Below are positions 6,907 to 15,971 of a stretch of 48,040 nucleotides of DNA, one piece after another; the stretch's first letter is position 1; the number at the start of each line of letters is the position of its first letter. Source of the stretch: RGIG3528 sp964653855 (GTDB taxonomy: Bacteria > Bacillota > Clostridia > Lachnospirales > Lachnospiraceae); the NCBI GenBank assembly GCA_964653855.1, contig CAZZFV010000013.1:1-48040 (forward strand), written 5' to 3'. Under the pieces are notes generated by a model. The model was not told the DNA's origin. It searched no databases and worked only from the letters and a program-made list of their open reading frames with translations. The position numbers were made by a program, and so were the translations under genes.

Positions 6907-7926
6907 ATGGGTTACATCAAATTTGACGAAACAAGGGAATTTGACATAATTCCGCTCGGACGTGCGGCAATAGACTTAAATCCGATCGATTTTTACAAGC
7001 CGTTAAACGAGAGCACGACATTTAAAAAGTATCTCGGCGGTTCGCCCGCAAACATTGCGGTGGGAATGGCAAGACTCGGCAAAAAGGTCGGCTTTATAGG
7101 GAAAATTTCGGATGATCAATTCGGGACGTTCATAGAAAATAGGTTTAAGGCGGAAGGAATCGACACGTCGCATCTTGTGAGAGGGAAAAACAACGAAAAG
7201 CTCGGACTTACGTTCACCGAAATAAAGAGCGAAACGGAAAGCAGCATTTTAATGTACCGTGATTCGATCGCGGATCTCGAGCTCAACGCAGATGAGATTG
7301 ACGAAGATTACATCGCACGCACAAAGGCGATATTGATTTCCGGCACGGCTCTTGCAAAGAGCCCGTCAAGGGAAGCCGCATTAAAGGCACTTCGCCTCGC
7401 AAAGCGTCACAATACGGTTGTGATCTTTGACATCGATTACCGTCCTTACAATTGGAAAAATGCCGACGAAATTTCGATTTATTATTCGATTGTCGCAAGC
7501 GAAGCGGATATAATCCTCGGTTCCCGCGAAGAGTTTGATTTGACGGAAAAATTAATCGAAGAAAACAGGACGGATTTGCAGACAGCCGACTATTGGCACA
7601 AAAAAGGCGCAAAAATAATCGTAATAAAGCACGGCAAAGAAGGCTCAACAGCTTACACGGACGACGGCAAAAACTATTCGATAAAGCCTTTCCCGGTGAA
7701 ACTCCTAAAGAGCTTCGGCGGCGGTGACGGATATGCGAGCGCGTTCCTTTACGGAATCATGGAAGGAATGAGCATAGAGGATTCGTTGGAGCTCGGAAGC
7801 GCGGAAGCCGCAATGCTTGTCGCAAGTCATGCGTGCTCCGAGGACATGCCGAATATCGAAGCGGTGAAGAAATTCATAAAGGAAGAAAAAGAACAATACG
7901 GAGAGATGGTGGCGCGTTATGAGTAA
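6907..7926 (+). CDS. iolC: 5-dehydro-2-deoxygluconokinase
   Basis: IolC phosphorylates 5-keto-2-deoxy-D-gluconate on carbon 6, making both the IolJ substrate and the known IolR inducer. It is a 339-residue PfkB/ribokinase-family kinase: the first signature is around YLGGSPANIAVGMARLG, and the catalytic aspartate is D274 in FGGGDGYASAF. The usual GAGD at this site is GGGD here, a small departure that leaves the catalytic Asp in place. The GGAGG of the iolJ tail serves as its ribosome binding site. Its last eight bases overlap the start of iolB, so IolC and IolB are translationally coupled. Confidence 0.93.
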   Translation: MGYIKFDETREFDIIPLGRAAIDLNPIDFYKPLNESTTFKKYLGGSPANIAVGMARLGKKVGFIGKISDDQFGTFIENRFKAEGIDTSHLVRGKNNEKLGLTFTEIKSETESSILMYRDSIADLELNADEIDEDYIARTKAILISGTALAKSPSREAALKALRLAKRHNTVVIFDIDYRPYNWKNADEISIYYSIVASEADIILGSREEFDLTEKLIEENRTDLQTADYWHKKGAKIIVIKHGKEGSTAYTDDGKNYSIKPFPVKLLKSFGGGDGYASAFLYGIMEGMSIEDSLELGSAEAAMLVASHACSEDMPNIEAVKKFIKEEKEQYGEMVARYE

Positions 7927-8683
7927 AAAATTCGAAAAACTTAACTTTGATCAAAACGGAAAAAAACACGTTTCGGACATCGATTCCGACATGATGATGG
8001 ATATCGACGTTTACAAAATGAAAAAGGGCGATACGCTCAAATTTTTTGATAAGGACAATGAAACCGCCATTCTTTTGACGGAAGGAAACATCACATATAA
8101 CTTTGACGGTAAAACGGAAAAAGCATACCGTAAAGATGTTTTTTCGGAAGCACCTTATTGTCTTCACATGTGCAAAGGGCACGAGGCTCGGGTTGCGGCG
8201 GATACGGACTCGGAAATCATAGTTCAGAAAACGAAAAACGACAAAATTTTTGACACAAAGTTTTACACACCCGCCGAAAACAAGATTGAACTTATGGGCG
8301 ACAAACAGTGGGAAGGTACGGCAAAGCGTGAGGTGCTTACCGTGTTTGATTACTTTAACGCTCCCTACTCAAACATGGTTATAGGCGAGGTTATCACAAA
8401 GGCGGGCAGATGGTCGAGCTATGTGCCGCATTCGCATCACCAGCCCGAAGTTTATTATTTTAAATTTGAAAAGCCTCAGGGCTTCGGTGCCGCTTTTGTG
8501 GGAGACGAAGTGTTTAAGTCGGCTGACGGAAGCTGCGTAAGAATCCCGGGCGGGCTCACACATCCCATGACCGCGGCTCCCGGCTACAACATGTATTATT
8601 GCTGGATGATAAGACATTTGGAAAACGATCCCTGGACAACGCGCGACAACGATCCCGCTCACGTCTGGCTTTTGAATGAGTAA
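7919..8683 (+). CDS. iolB: 5-deoxy-glucuronate isomerase
   Basis: IolB converts 5-deoxy-D-glucuronate to 5-keto-2-deoxy-D-gluconate, the step between IolD and IolC. The 254-residue protein belongs to the KduI/IolB bicupin family; the metal-binding cupin motif is visible as HSHHQPEVYYF in the second half, with a further histidine in GGLTHP. The length is slightly below the roughly 270 residues of the B. subtilis protein. The ATG at 7919 overlaps the iolC stop (ATGAGTAA) and uses GGAGAG within iolC. It is followed by iolD after 17 bases. Confidence 0.92.
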   Translation: MSKKFEKLNFDQNGKKHVSDIDSDMMMDIDVYKMKKGDTLKFFDKDNETAILLTEGNITYNFDGKTEKAYRKDVFSEAPYCLHMCKGHEARVAADTDSEIIVQKTKNDKIFDTKFYTPAENKIELMGDKQWEGTAKREVLTVFDYFNAPYSNMVIGEVITKAGRWSSYVPHSHHQPEVYYFKFEKPQGFGAAFVGDEVFKSADGSCVRIPGGLTHPMTAAPGYNMYYCWMIRHLENDPWTTRDNDPAHVWLLNE

Positions 8684-8700
8684 ATTAATCGGAGAAAAAT

Positions 8701-10629
8701 ATGGAAACAATAAATTTGACGGTCGGACAGGCACTTGTCCGCTTTTTGGACAATCAATACGTTTCTTTTGACAATGAGGAAAACAAGTTTGTCGACGGAA
8801 TATTCACGATATTCGGTCACGGCTTTGTTGTGGGACTGGGTGCGGCTCTTGCGGAAAATCCCGGTGCGTTAAAGGTTTACCAGGGGCGAAACGAGCAGGG
8901 CATGGCACATGCTGCGGCGGGATTTGCAAAGGCAAACAATCGCCGCAAGATTATCGCATGCGCGTCTTCAATCGGGCCCGGCGCCGCAAATATGGTAACG
9001 GCCGTATGCGACGCAACGGCAAACAATCTTCCGCTTCTTGTTTTTACGGGAGACACATTTGCCACAAGGCAGCCGGATCCCGTATTGCAACAAATCGAGC
9101 AGCCCTGGAACTTGGGAATTACGACAAGCGACGCATTTCGTCCGGTTTCAAGATACTTTGACCGCGTGTCACGCCCGGAGCAGCTCATGAGCGCAATGTT
9201 AAACGCGATGAGAGTGCTTACCGACCCCGAAATGACGGGCGGCGTGTGCATATCGCTTCCTCAGGACGTACAGGGTGAACGTTACGACTGGCCCGCGGAA
9301 TTCCTTAAAAAAAGAGTATTTAAAATCACAAGACGAGTCCCCGCAAACGAAGAGATCGAGGACGCCGTAAACATCATAAAGAACAAAAAGAAGCCGCTTG
9401 TGATTTGCGGCGGCGGTGTGAGATATTCGGAAAGCGGTAAGGAACTTATCGATTTTTGCGAAAAGTTCAATATCCCTTATGCGGAAACACAAAGCGGAAA
9501 AAGCGCGACCGACACAAATCATTATTTGAATGCGGGCGGTATCGGATGCACGGGAAATCTTTCGGCAAACACGCTCGCACGCACGGCGGATGTCATAATC
9601 GGCGTCGGCACAAAGCTTTCGGATTTTACGACGGGATCAAAGGAACTTTTTTCAAATCCGGAAGTTGACTTCGTATTTTTGAATGTTTCAAGATATCATG
9701 CGCTCAAACTTAACGGAACTCCGGTAGTGTGTGATGCCGCAGCGGGACTTGTTAAACTTAACGAAGCGCTTACGAAAATTAATTATAAGTCCGGTTATAC
9801 AACGGAAATCAAAGATGCGCGCAATGCGTGGGACAAGGAAATGGAATACCTTACCCATACGGAATATAACGATGCTTACAAGCCTCTTATTTCCGCAATG
9901 GAGCCCGGGGTTCTCGCGGAATTTAACAAGGCGACGGGCGGCATGATTACGCAAACCGCCGCAATCGGACTCATTCGCGAAAAAATTGAAAAGGACGCGA
10001 TCGTTTGTGCGGCTTCGGGAAGTTTGCCCGGCGATATGCAAAGAATGTGGACGACAACCGAAAAAGATTCCTACAATATGGAATACGGCTATTCGTGCAT
10101 GGGTTGGGAAATAGCCGCGGCATTCGGCGCAAAACTTGCCCGCCCCGATAAGCCCGTTTACGCATTTGTGGGAGACGGCGCATTCATGATGCTGCATTCG
10201 GAACTTGCGACATCCCTGCAGGAACACAAAAAGATAATCGTTCTTCTTTTTGACAATTGCGGATTCGGATGCATCAACAATCTCCAAATGGGCAACGGCA
10301 TTCCGTCGCTTGCCACAATGTTCCGTTATCGCGATTCGGACGACAATTTAAAGGGAAATCTTATCCACACCGACTTTGCGATGATCGCAAGAGGCTACGG
10401 ATGTAAGGGATATACGGCGACAACGATGAAAGAACTTGAATCTGCTCTTGACGCAGCAAAGTCCGACTCTGTTTCCGTGCTCATCGATATCAAGGCAATG
10501 CCGAAGACGATGACTGACGGATATCTTTCATGGTGGCACGTGGGACTCGGAGATTCGGACACAAACGAAAAGATTCACGAATCGTACTTGAATAAGGAAG
10601 AACACTTAAAGAACGCAAGAAAGTTCTGA
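8701..10629 (+). CDS. iolD: 3D-(3,5/4)-trihydroxycyclohexane-1,2-dione acylhydrolase
   Basis: IolD opens the ring of 3D-(3,5/4)-trihydroxycyclohexane-1,2-dione (the IolE product) to give 5-deoxy-D-glucuronate. The 642-residue length matches the family. It is a thiamine-diphosphate enzyme of the acetolactate-synthase type: E65 in GRNEQGMAHAAAGFA is the cofactor-activating glutamate, and the ThDP/Mg2+ motif begins at G491-D492-G493 and runs to the Asn pair in CGFGCINN. The substrate-specific N- and C-terminal domains are complete. It follows iolB by 17 bases. A gap of 87 bases separates it from iolE; the gap ends in AAGGAG and has an A-T-rich stretch that might hold a weak internal promoter, but no good -35 is seen. 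Confidence 0.95.
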   Translation: METINLTVGQALVRFLDNQYVSFDNEENKFVDGIFTIFGHGFVVGLGAALAENPGALKVYQGRNEQGMAHAAAGFAKANNRRKIIACASSIGPGAANMVTAVCDATANNLPLLVFTGDTFATRQPDPVLQQIEQPWNLGITTSDAFRPVSRYFDRVSRPEQLMSAMLNAMRVLTDPEMTGGVCISLPQDVQGERYDWPAEFLKKRVFKITRRVPANEEIEDAVNIIKNKKKPLVICGGGVRYSESGKELIDFCEKFNIPYAETQSGKSATDTNHYLNAGGIGCTGNLSANTLARTADVIIGVGTKLSDFTTGSKELFSNPEVDFVFLNVSRYHALKLNGTPVVCDAAAGLVKLNEALTKINYKSGYTTEIKDARNAWDKEMEYLTHTEYNDAYKPLISAMEPGVLAEFNKATGGMITQTAAIGLIREKIEKDAIVCAASGSLPGDMQRMWTTTEKDSYNMEYGYSCMGWEIAAAFGAKLARPDKPVYAFVGDGAFMMLHSELATSLQEHKKIIVLLFDNCGFGCINNLQMGNGIPSLATMFRYRDSDDNLKGNLIHTDFAMIARGYGCKGYTATTMKELESALDAAKSDSVSVLIDIKAMPKTMTDGYLSWWHVGLGDSDTNEKIHESYLNKEEHLKNARKF

Positions 10630-10716
10630 TCGTTTTTTTCTGAATTCTTACAAAGATTTTACACAAAAATTATAGGCATATTAACCAAATATGATAAAAT
10701 TTAAGGAGAAATTGTT

Positions 10717-11613
10717 ATGTTTGACAAGACAAAAGTAAAACTCGGAATAGCACCTATCGGCTGGACAAACGACGATATGCCCGCACTCGGCGGAGAAAAC
10801 ACCTTTGAGCAATGCGTAAGCGAAATGGCTCTTGCGGGATTCACGGGATGTGAAGTGGGAAACAAGTACCCAAAAGACACTGCTGTGTTAAAGGAAGCTC
10901 TTGACCTTCGCGGAATGAGAATCGCAAGCAAGTGGTTTTCGTCGTTCCTTGCGACAAAGCCCTATGAGGAGACGGAAAAAGAATTCATAAAGGAACTTCA
11001 ATATCTTTCGGCAATGGGCGCCGACAGAATCAATGTTTCGGAACAGAGCTACTCCGTTCAGGGAAACGAGAATCTTTCGATATTCGACAACAAGGTTCAT
11101 TTTACGGACGAAGAGTGGAAAAAGATGTGCGACGGACTCAACCGTCTCGGAAAAATCGCGCGCGACCGCGGATTTAAGCTTTGCTTCCACCATCACATGG
11201 GAACGGGCGTGCAGACGATAGAGGAAACCGCAAAAATGCTTGACGATACCGATCCCGAGCTTGTATTTCTTTGCTATGACACCGGACACTTCACCTTTTC
11301 GGGCGAAGATCCCACATATATATTGAAAAAATATCCCACACGTATAGGACATGTTCATTTGAAGGACGTTCGCCCGGATGTGCTCAAAAAAGCGATCGAC
11401 GGCAATTGGTCATTTTTGAAAGCCGTAAGAGAGGGCACATTTACCGTTCCGGGAGACGGATGCGTTGACTTTGACGCAGTGTTTAAAGAACTCGAAAAAA
11501 TGAATTATACGGGTTGGTTCCTTGTTGAAGCGGAGCAGGACCCGGCAAAAGCAAATCCCCTTAAGTATGCGATTATGGCACGTAAGTTTATTGCGGAAAA
11601 AACAGGTCTGTAA
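10717..11613 (+). CDS. iolE: Inosose dehydratase (2-keto-myo-inositol dehydratase)
   Basis: IolE removes water from scyllo-inosose to give 3D-(3,5/4)-trihydroxycyclohexane-1,2-dione, step two of the pathway. The 298-residue protein is an AP-endonuclease-2-type TIM barrel; the family N-terminus (GIAPIGWTNDDMP) and the metal-ligand segments (HHHMGTGVQT, CYDTGHF, HVHLKDV and the Glu in FLVEAEQD) are all visible. IolI-type isomerases share the fold, but the GWTNDD start is specific for IolE. AAGGAG at 10703-10708 supports the start. The gene is followed 47 bases later by a chemoreceptor gene in the same direction. Confidence 0.93.
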   Translation: MFDKTKVKLGIAPIGWTNDDMPALGGENTFEQCVSEMALAGFTGCEVGNKYPKDTAVLKEALDLRGMRIASKWFSSFLATKPYEETEKEFIKELQYLSAMGADRINVSEQSYSVQGNENLSIFDNKVHFTDEEWKKMCDGLNRLGKIARDRGFKLCFHHHMGTGVQTIEETAKMLDDTDPELVFLCYDTGHFTFSGEDPTYILKKYPTRIGHVHLKDVRPDVLKKAIDGNWSFLKAVREGTFTVPGDGCVDFDAVFKELEKMNYTGWFLVEAEQDPAKANPLKYAIMARKFIAEKTGL

Positions 11614-11660
11614 AGAAACGATATGTGCGATAAAAGGCTTATGGGGTGCGGGAGGTTTAT

Positions 11661-13727
11661 ATGAAATTTATTTCCGGTTTTTTTAAAAAAGCAACGGGAA
11701 CGATCAAAGGAAAGCTTGTACTAAGCTTCCTTGTGCCGATTGTGCTTGTCCTTGTGCTCGGACTTTCTTCTTACGAAAAGTCGAAATCGGCACTTGTCGA
11801 CAGCTTTCTTTCGACCGCCGTTTCGACGGTTGAGTCAGCGAGCAACTATCTGAATCTCGTAAATACGATGGTTGAGTCGAAGGTTGAACAGGTGCTTTCC
11901 GTTTCGAGCGTCAATTCTTATTTCGGCGGTGCCTTTGAGTCGGGCTCCGATGCCGAAAGCACGGCAAAAGCGGAAATCAGAAAGACGATGAAGGAAGTGG
12001 AGCAGGCGGACGACATTGTTGTCGATATGACCGCACTTTCATATCTTAACGGAAAGAGCTTTTCGTCAAACGGTGCGATGCTGATTATAGGAAATACGGG
12101 AGCTGAGCTCTTTGACGAGTCGGACGACGGAAAATATTTTGCAGCGCAGGGTACGGACAGCGTATGGATGAGCAACCACACATACATAGATTCGTTCGGA
12201 TTTACGGACGATCCTTACAGCATGGTTTATGTGCGCGCGTTTTACAGTTCTCTCGGCGAAAAACTTGGGATTATTTCGGCTGACGTAAGCACGGAAGTTG
12301 TAAAAACGGCTCTCGCAAAAATCAATTTCGGTGATACGGCGTATGTTTCGGTTGTTTCGCCGGACGGAAAAGAAACAACGGCTGACGGAATCGTAAGCAG
12401 CGTGTTTTATGGCACCGATTTTTACAAATATGCGTTAAGTAATGCCGATTCCACCGGATATAAATACGAAACAATAGACGGAACAAAGTATTTAAGCCTT
12501 TACAGTCGTGTGGGTACAAGCGGCATCGTCGTATGCGGACGAATCGCCGAATCCGAAATAGTCGCAAAGGCATCTTCGATAAAGACGCTCACCGCGGTGA
12601 TTGCAATTGTAAGTATCTTGGCGTGCGCATTTACGGGAATCGTTGTGTCGGTCGGACTCACACGTGCAATCGACCAAACGGTCGTATGTCTTGACAAGGC
12701 ATCTCAAGGCGACTTAAACGCACGTCTTCACATGAACAGAAACGACGAGTTCGGAAAACTTTCAAAGTCGACCGATCTCATGCTTCACAATACCAAAAAG
12801 CTTATTGTGCAAGCCACAAACACGTCGCGTGTTTTAAACGAATCGTCGGGTGAAGTGGTTGATTCCGTAAAAGAGCTTTCGGGCTCGGCGGTGCGCATGA
12901 ACACTTCGATCGAGGAAATAAAGCGCGGAATTACGATGCAGGCGTCGGACGCTTCCGACTGTCTTGCCGAAACGGAAGTTTTAAACGAAAAGATAAGCGT
13001 TGTGCGTGATGATGTTTCGGACATAGAAAATATTGCGGCGGGCGCAAACAGTTCCGTACAGGACGGAATGAAGATCGTTGACGAACTTCGTGAAAAAGCG
13101 GATGTTACGGCATCCGTTACAAAGTCCGTAATCGAGAATATCGAGGCTCTTGCGGAGCACACAAAGAAGATAAATAAAATTGTCGATACGATAAACGACA
13201 TTGCGTCGCAAACGAATCTCCTCTCACTCAACGCTTCGATCGAAGCCGCAAGGAGCGGAGAAGCGGGACGCGGATTTGCCGTTGTTGCGGATGAAATAAG
13301 AAGTCTTGCGGATCAGTCAAAGGAAGCCGCAAACGAAATCAAGAATATAATCGAATCGGTTGTGAAGCGTACCGCGGACACGGTTGTCACGGCAAAGCAT
13401 GCGGATGAAATAGTTTCCGAGCAAAGTGCGGTTGTTGACAATACGCTCAAGAAATTTACCGATATCAAAGAAAATGTTTCGAATATTGCAAACAATCTTA
13501 CAAGCATAGGAAGCCAGATGGTCGAGATTGAAAAATCAAAAGATCACACGATCGAATCGATACAGAGCATATCTTCGGTTCTTCACGAAACCGAGGCGAT
13601 GGCGGAAGAGCTTGAAAAAACATCGCAGATCACAAAGGAAGAGGCATCGGCACTCAACAATGTCGTAAGCCGAATCAAGGACGAATCCGATAAACTTAAG
13701 ACGGAAATGGATGCTTTTAAGATTTAA
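11661..13727 (+). CDS. Methyl-accepting chemotaxis protein, probable ligand-binding chemoreceptor linked to the iol genes
   Basis: The 688-residue protein has a membrane helix at about residues 18-36, a large extracellular domain of about 275 residues (size and position of a Cache-type sensor), a second helix at about 313-337, a HAMP linker and a cytoplasmic signalling coiled coil. The conserved CheA/CheW-binding hairpin lies at about residues 512-550 (IASQTNLLSLNASIEAARSG, then GRGFAVVADEIR). I start it at ATG 11661, with GGGAGG at 11650-11655; an in-frame GTG at 11646 lies inside that site. Being the last gene of the iol run, 47 bases after iolE, it may sense inositol or a related compound; that is inference from position. 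No che genes are nearby. Confidence 0.92.
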   Translation: MKFISGFFKKATGTIKGKLVLSFLVPIVLVLVLGLSSYEKSKSALVDSFLSTAVSTVESASNYLNLVNTMVESKVEQVLSVSSVNSYFGGAFESGSDAESTAKAEIRKTMKEVEQADDIVVDMTALSYLNGKSFSSNGAMLIIGNTGAELFDESDDGKYFAAQGTDSVWMSNHTYIDSFGFTDDPYSMVYVRAFYSSLGEKLGIISADVSTEVVKTALAKINFGDTAYVSVVSPDGKETTADGIVSSVFYGTDFYKYALSNADSTGYKYETIDGTKYLSLYSRVGTSGIVVCGRIAESEIVAKASSIKTLTAVIAIVSILACAFTGIVVSVGLTRAIDQTVVCLDKASQGDLNARLHMNRNDEFGKLSKSTDLMLHNTKKLIVQATNTSRVLNESSGEVVDSVKELSGSAVRMNTSIEEIKRGITMQASDASDCLAETEVLNEKISVVRDDVSDIENIAAGANSSVQDGMKIVDELREKADVTASVTKSVIENIEALAEHTKKINKIVDTINDIASQTNLLSLNASIEAARSGEAGRGFAVVADEIRSLADQSKEAANEIKNIIESVVKRTADTVVTAKHADEIVSEQSAVVDNTLKKFTDIKENVSNIANNLTSIGSQMVEIEKSKDHTIESIQSISSVLHETEAMAEELEKTSQITKEEASALNNVVSRIKDESDKLKTEMDAFKI

Positions 13728-13753
13728 GCAACCTTAAGTAAAGGTGATGAATA

Positions 13754-13804
13754 TCCGGGCGGATTCCGATTTTACGATTTTCGGAATTCGCTCGGACTTT
13801 TTTT
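13754..13804 (+). terminator. Terminator of the iol-chemoreceptor transcript, overlapping the end of the AraC gene
   Basis: TCCGGGCGGATTCCGA at 13754-13769 folds on TCGGAATTCGCTCGGA at 13781-13796 with two mismatches, followed by CTTTTTTT. The right arm lies inside the last codons of the convergent AraC-family gene, so the coding end and the terminator share bases. Confidence 0.8.
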
Positions 13805-14647
13805 AACAAGTTTGTTGAACGTGCGGTTGAATTGGGAAAAAGAATTGAAGCCGCATTTGATCGCGATATCGGTGATTTTTGTGTCGCCGGAAACAAGCAT
13901 TTGCTGGGCGTTTGAGATTCTTGTCATCTGGATATAGTTGATAAGACTGAATCCCGTGACCGCCTTAAACGAATGCGAGAGATAGGTGGGCGACATGTAG
14001 CACATTTTTGCGAGGCTTTCGAGTGACAGCTCTTCAGCAAAGTGGGCATGAATATAGGAAGTCACCCGGTACATTTTTTCTTCGAGAGTGTTTTCGCTTT
14101 TTTGACGGTATAGGTTTTCGCTTCCCGATGATTTTAGCGCATACAAAAACTCGATAAACTCGGTAAATACGAGGACGCTGTAGTCTGACGGCTTTATTTT
14201 TATAAGTTTTTGAATTTTGTTAAGGTGAGAGAAAGCTTCCGTTTGACCCGATTCATTAAGTCTCAGCACGGGCGGATCACAATTAAAAACGGACAAAATA
14301 TCCGCAATGTCGTTCTTTAATATAAAGGCGCCGTTTTGCGGGAGCGCAAATTGAATTATGAGTCGGCGCACCGGCGCACCTTCCGGGTAAATCGATTTGT
14401 GCAATTTTAACGGCGGAAGGAGAGTCACGTCGTATTGCTTCATTTCGTAGAGATTTCCGTCGACAAGATGGGCGGCTTCCTTATCGAGCAAAATGTGAAT
14501 TTCGTAAAAACGGTGGAAATGCTGGAATTCCATGTTTATGTCATAACTTCGTATGTCATAGTCAAAAGAACAGAAAAACGGATCGGAATCCTTTCCGATT
14601 GAGCAAATCAAACCTTGTTCATAGTTAATCAAATCGTTATATGCCAT
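13772..14647 (-). CDS. AraC-family transcriptional regulator of the adjacent glycan-uptake locus
   Basis: The 291-residue protein has an N-terminal cupin-like sensing domain (histidines in FQHFHRFYEIHILLDKE) and a C-terminal double helix-turn-helix of about 100 residues (ELSLESLAKMCYMSPTYLS, then ITDIAIKCGFNSFSQFNRTF). I start it at the ATG 14647, which has GAGG (plus 14653-14656) at the right distance; a TTG at 14680 in the same frame has no such site. It diverges from the GH105 and ABC-transporter genes and probably activates them when a cytoplasmic sugar binds. TACCAAAAAG repeats at 14675 and 14721 flank and enter its own promoter, which suggests autoregulation. Confidence 0.9.
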   Translation of the reverse strand: MAYNDLINYEQGLICSIGKDSDPFFCSFDYDIRSYDINMEFQHFHRFYEIHILLDKEAAHLVDGNLYEMKQYDVTLLPPLKLHKSIYPEGAPVRRLIIQFALPQNGAFILKNDIADILSVFNCDPPVLRLNESGQTEAFSHLNKIQKLIKIKPSDYSVLVFTEFIEFLYALKSSGSENLYRQKSENTLEEKMYRVTSYIHAHFAEELSLESLAKMCYMSPTYLSHSFKAVTGFSLINYIQMTRISNAQQMLVSGDTKITDIAIKCGFNSFSQFNRTFNKLVKKSPSEFRKS

Positions 14648-14674
14648 ATATGCCTCGCGTATTTTGTGCAAAAT

Positions 14675-14735
14675 TACCAAAAAGAAAACGTAAAAAACTT
14701 GTCAAGCTATAAAATAATACTACCAAAAAGCAAAA
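14675..14735. promoter_or_regulatory. Direct repeats TACCAAAAAG, candidate AraC-type operator
   Basis: TACCAAAAAGAAAA begins at 14675 and TACCAAAAAGCAAAA at 14721, 46 bases apart in the same orientation. Paired direct repeats are the usual form of AraC-family sites. The second copy lies in the spacer of the araC-like gene's own promoter. Confidence 0.4.
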
Positions 14736-14742
14736 AATGCAA
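14714..14742 (-). promoter_or_regulatory. Promoter of the AraC-family gene
   Basis: On the minus strand TTGCAT (plus 14737-14742) and TATTAT (plus 14714-14719) are 17 bases apart. Confidence 0.6.
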
Positions 14743-14798
14743 TATTTTTGATGTTAAAACGCAAATAATGCGTAGAAACAATTACTAAATTTTGTTAT

Positions 14799-14804
14799 TA
14801 TAAT
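14799..14804 (+). promoter_or_regulatory. -10 box of the GH105/ABC transporter operon
   Basis: A perfect TATAAT lies 68 bases before the GH105 start codon, but the expected -35 position (about 14776-14781) has no TTG-like box. A good -10 with no -35 fits an activator-dependent promoter. Confidence 0.5.
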
Positions 14805-14872
14805 CTCACCAAATGTTATATGATTTTACCAAAAATTTACCAAGTTTTTTAACAGATTTTGGTGGGAGTGTT

Positions 14873-15958
14873 ATGAATGATATCGATGAAAAACTGAATC
14901 TCCTGCTTAAGAGCTTTCAAAAGGTGCTTTACGCCGAAGACGATCACTTCATGGAAGGGATGGCGACAAAGAACCTTGCGGGAGACGACATAAGCAGATA
15001 TAAATTTTGGGAATGGACGCAAGGCGTCGGGCTTTACGGACTTTGGAAAATGTTCGAAAAGACGGGCGATAAGGACACTCTTAACATATTGCTTAAGTAT
15101 TACGAAAGAGAAACTTCGCTCGGACTTCCCGCAAAAAATGTCAACACAACGGCTCCGATGCTTACTCTTGCCTATGTGTATGAGTATACAAAAAACGAAA
15201 AATACAAGGAATTGTGCCTCGAGTGGGCAGCGTGGCTCATGACTTCGCTTCCCAAAACAAAAGAGGGCGGATTCCAGCATCTGACGAGCGATACCCTAAA
15301 CGACAACGAATTATGGGACGACACACTGTTTATGGCGGTTTTGTTCCTCGCAAAATGCGGAATCGTGTTTGACAAAAATGAATGGGTTGACGAAGCAAAA
15401 TATCAATTCCTTCTCCATATAAAATATCTTCAGGACAGAAAGACGGGATTATGGTTCCACGGCTGGACATTCAACGGAAATCATAATTTTGCGGAAGCCT
15501 TGTGGGGACGCGGAAATTCATGGGCGTGCGCCGCAATCCCCGAATTTATAGAGCTTGTGAATCCCGAAAAACCTGTTCGCCGTTTCCTTACGGAAGCTTA
15601 CAAACGCCAGGTTGAAGCCTTAAAAAAATACCAGGACGAGTCCGGAATGTGGCATACGCTTGTCGACGATCCGACATCTTATGTTGAAACAAGCGCAACA
15701 TGCGGCTTCGGATACGGAATTTTGAAGGGCGTGAATATAGGACTTATCGGAAGCGAATATGCGAGCGTCGCAGAAAAAGCACTTCCGGCGGTACTGTCGC
15801 ATATCGACGATACCGGTGTTGTGACTCAGGTTTCTTACGGCACGGCCATGGGACGTGAGTCAAAACAGTTTTACAAAGAAATAGAAATAAGACCCATGCC
15901 TTACGGACAGGCAATGGCAATCTTATTCTTATTAGAGCACAAAGCTCAAAAAATCTAA
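14873..15958 (+). CDS. Glycoside hydrolase family 88/105, unsaturated rhamnogalacturonyl/glucuronyl hydrolase
   Basis: The enzyme removes the 4,5-unsaturated uronic acid from oligosaccharides made by polysaccharide lyases. The 361-residue protein has the six-hairpin (alpha/alpha)6 barrel pattern and family motifs ELWDDTLFMAV (D149/D150, in the region of the catalytic Asp of YteR), WGRGNSWACAA and the C-terminal RPMPYGQAMAI. I start it at ATG 14873 with GGTGGGAG at 14861-14868; an earlier in-frame TTG at 14813 has no ribosome binding site. No signal peptide is present, so it acts in the cytoplasm on imported oligosaccharides. It precedes the ABC importer by 13 bases. Rhamnogalacturonan is the likeliest source, but other lyase products are possible. 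Confidence 0.9.
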   Translation: MNDIDEKLNLLLKSFQKVLYAEDDHFMEGMATKNLAGDDISRYKFWEWTQGVGLYGLWKMFEKTGDKDTLNILLKYYERETSLGLPAKNVNTTAPMLTLAYVYEYTKNEKYKELCLEWAAWLMTSLPKTKEGGFQHLTSDTLNDNELWDDTLFMAVLFLAKCGIVFDKNEWVDEAKYQFLLHIKYLQDRKTGLWFHGWTFNGNHNFAEALWGRGNSWACAAIPEFIELVNPEKPVRRFLTEAYKRQVEALKKYQDESGMWHTLVDDPTSYVETSATCGFGYGILKGVNIGLIGSEYASVAEKALPAVLSHIDDTGVVTQVSYGTAMGRESKQFYKEIEIRPMPYGQAMAILFLLEHKAQKI

Positions 15959-15971
15959 GGAGGTTTTACTT

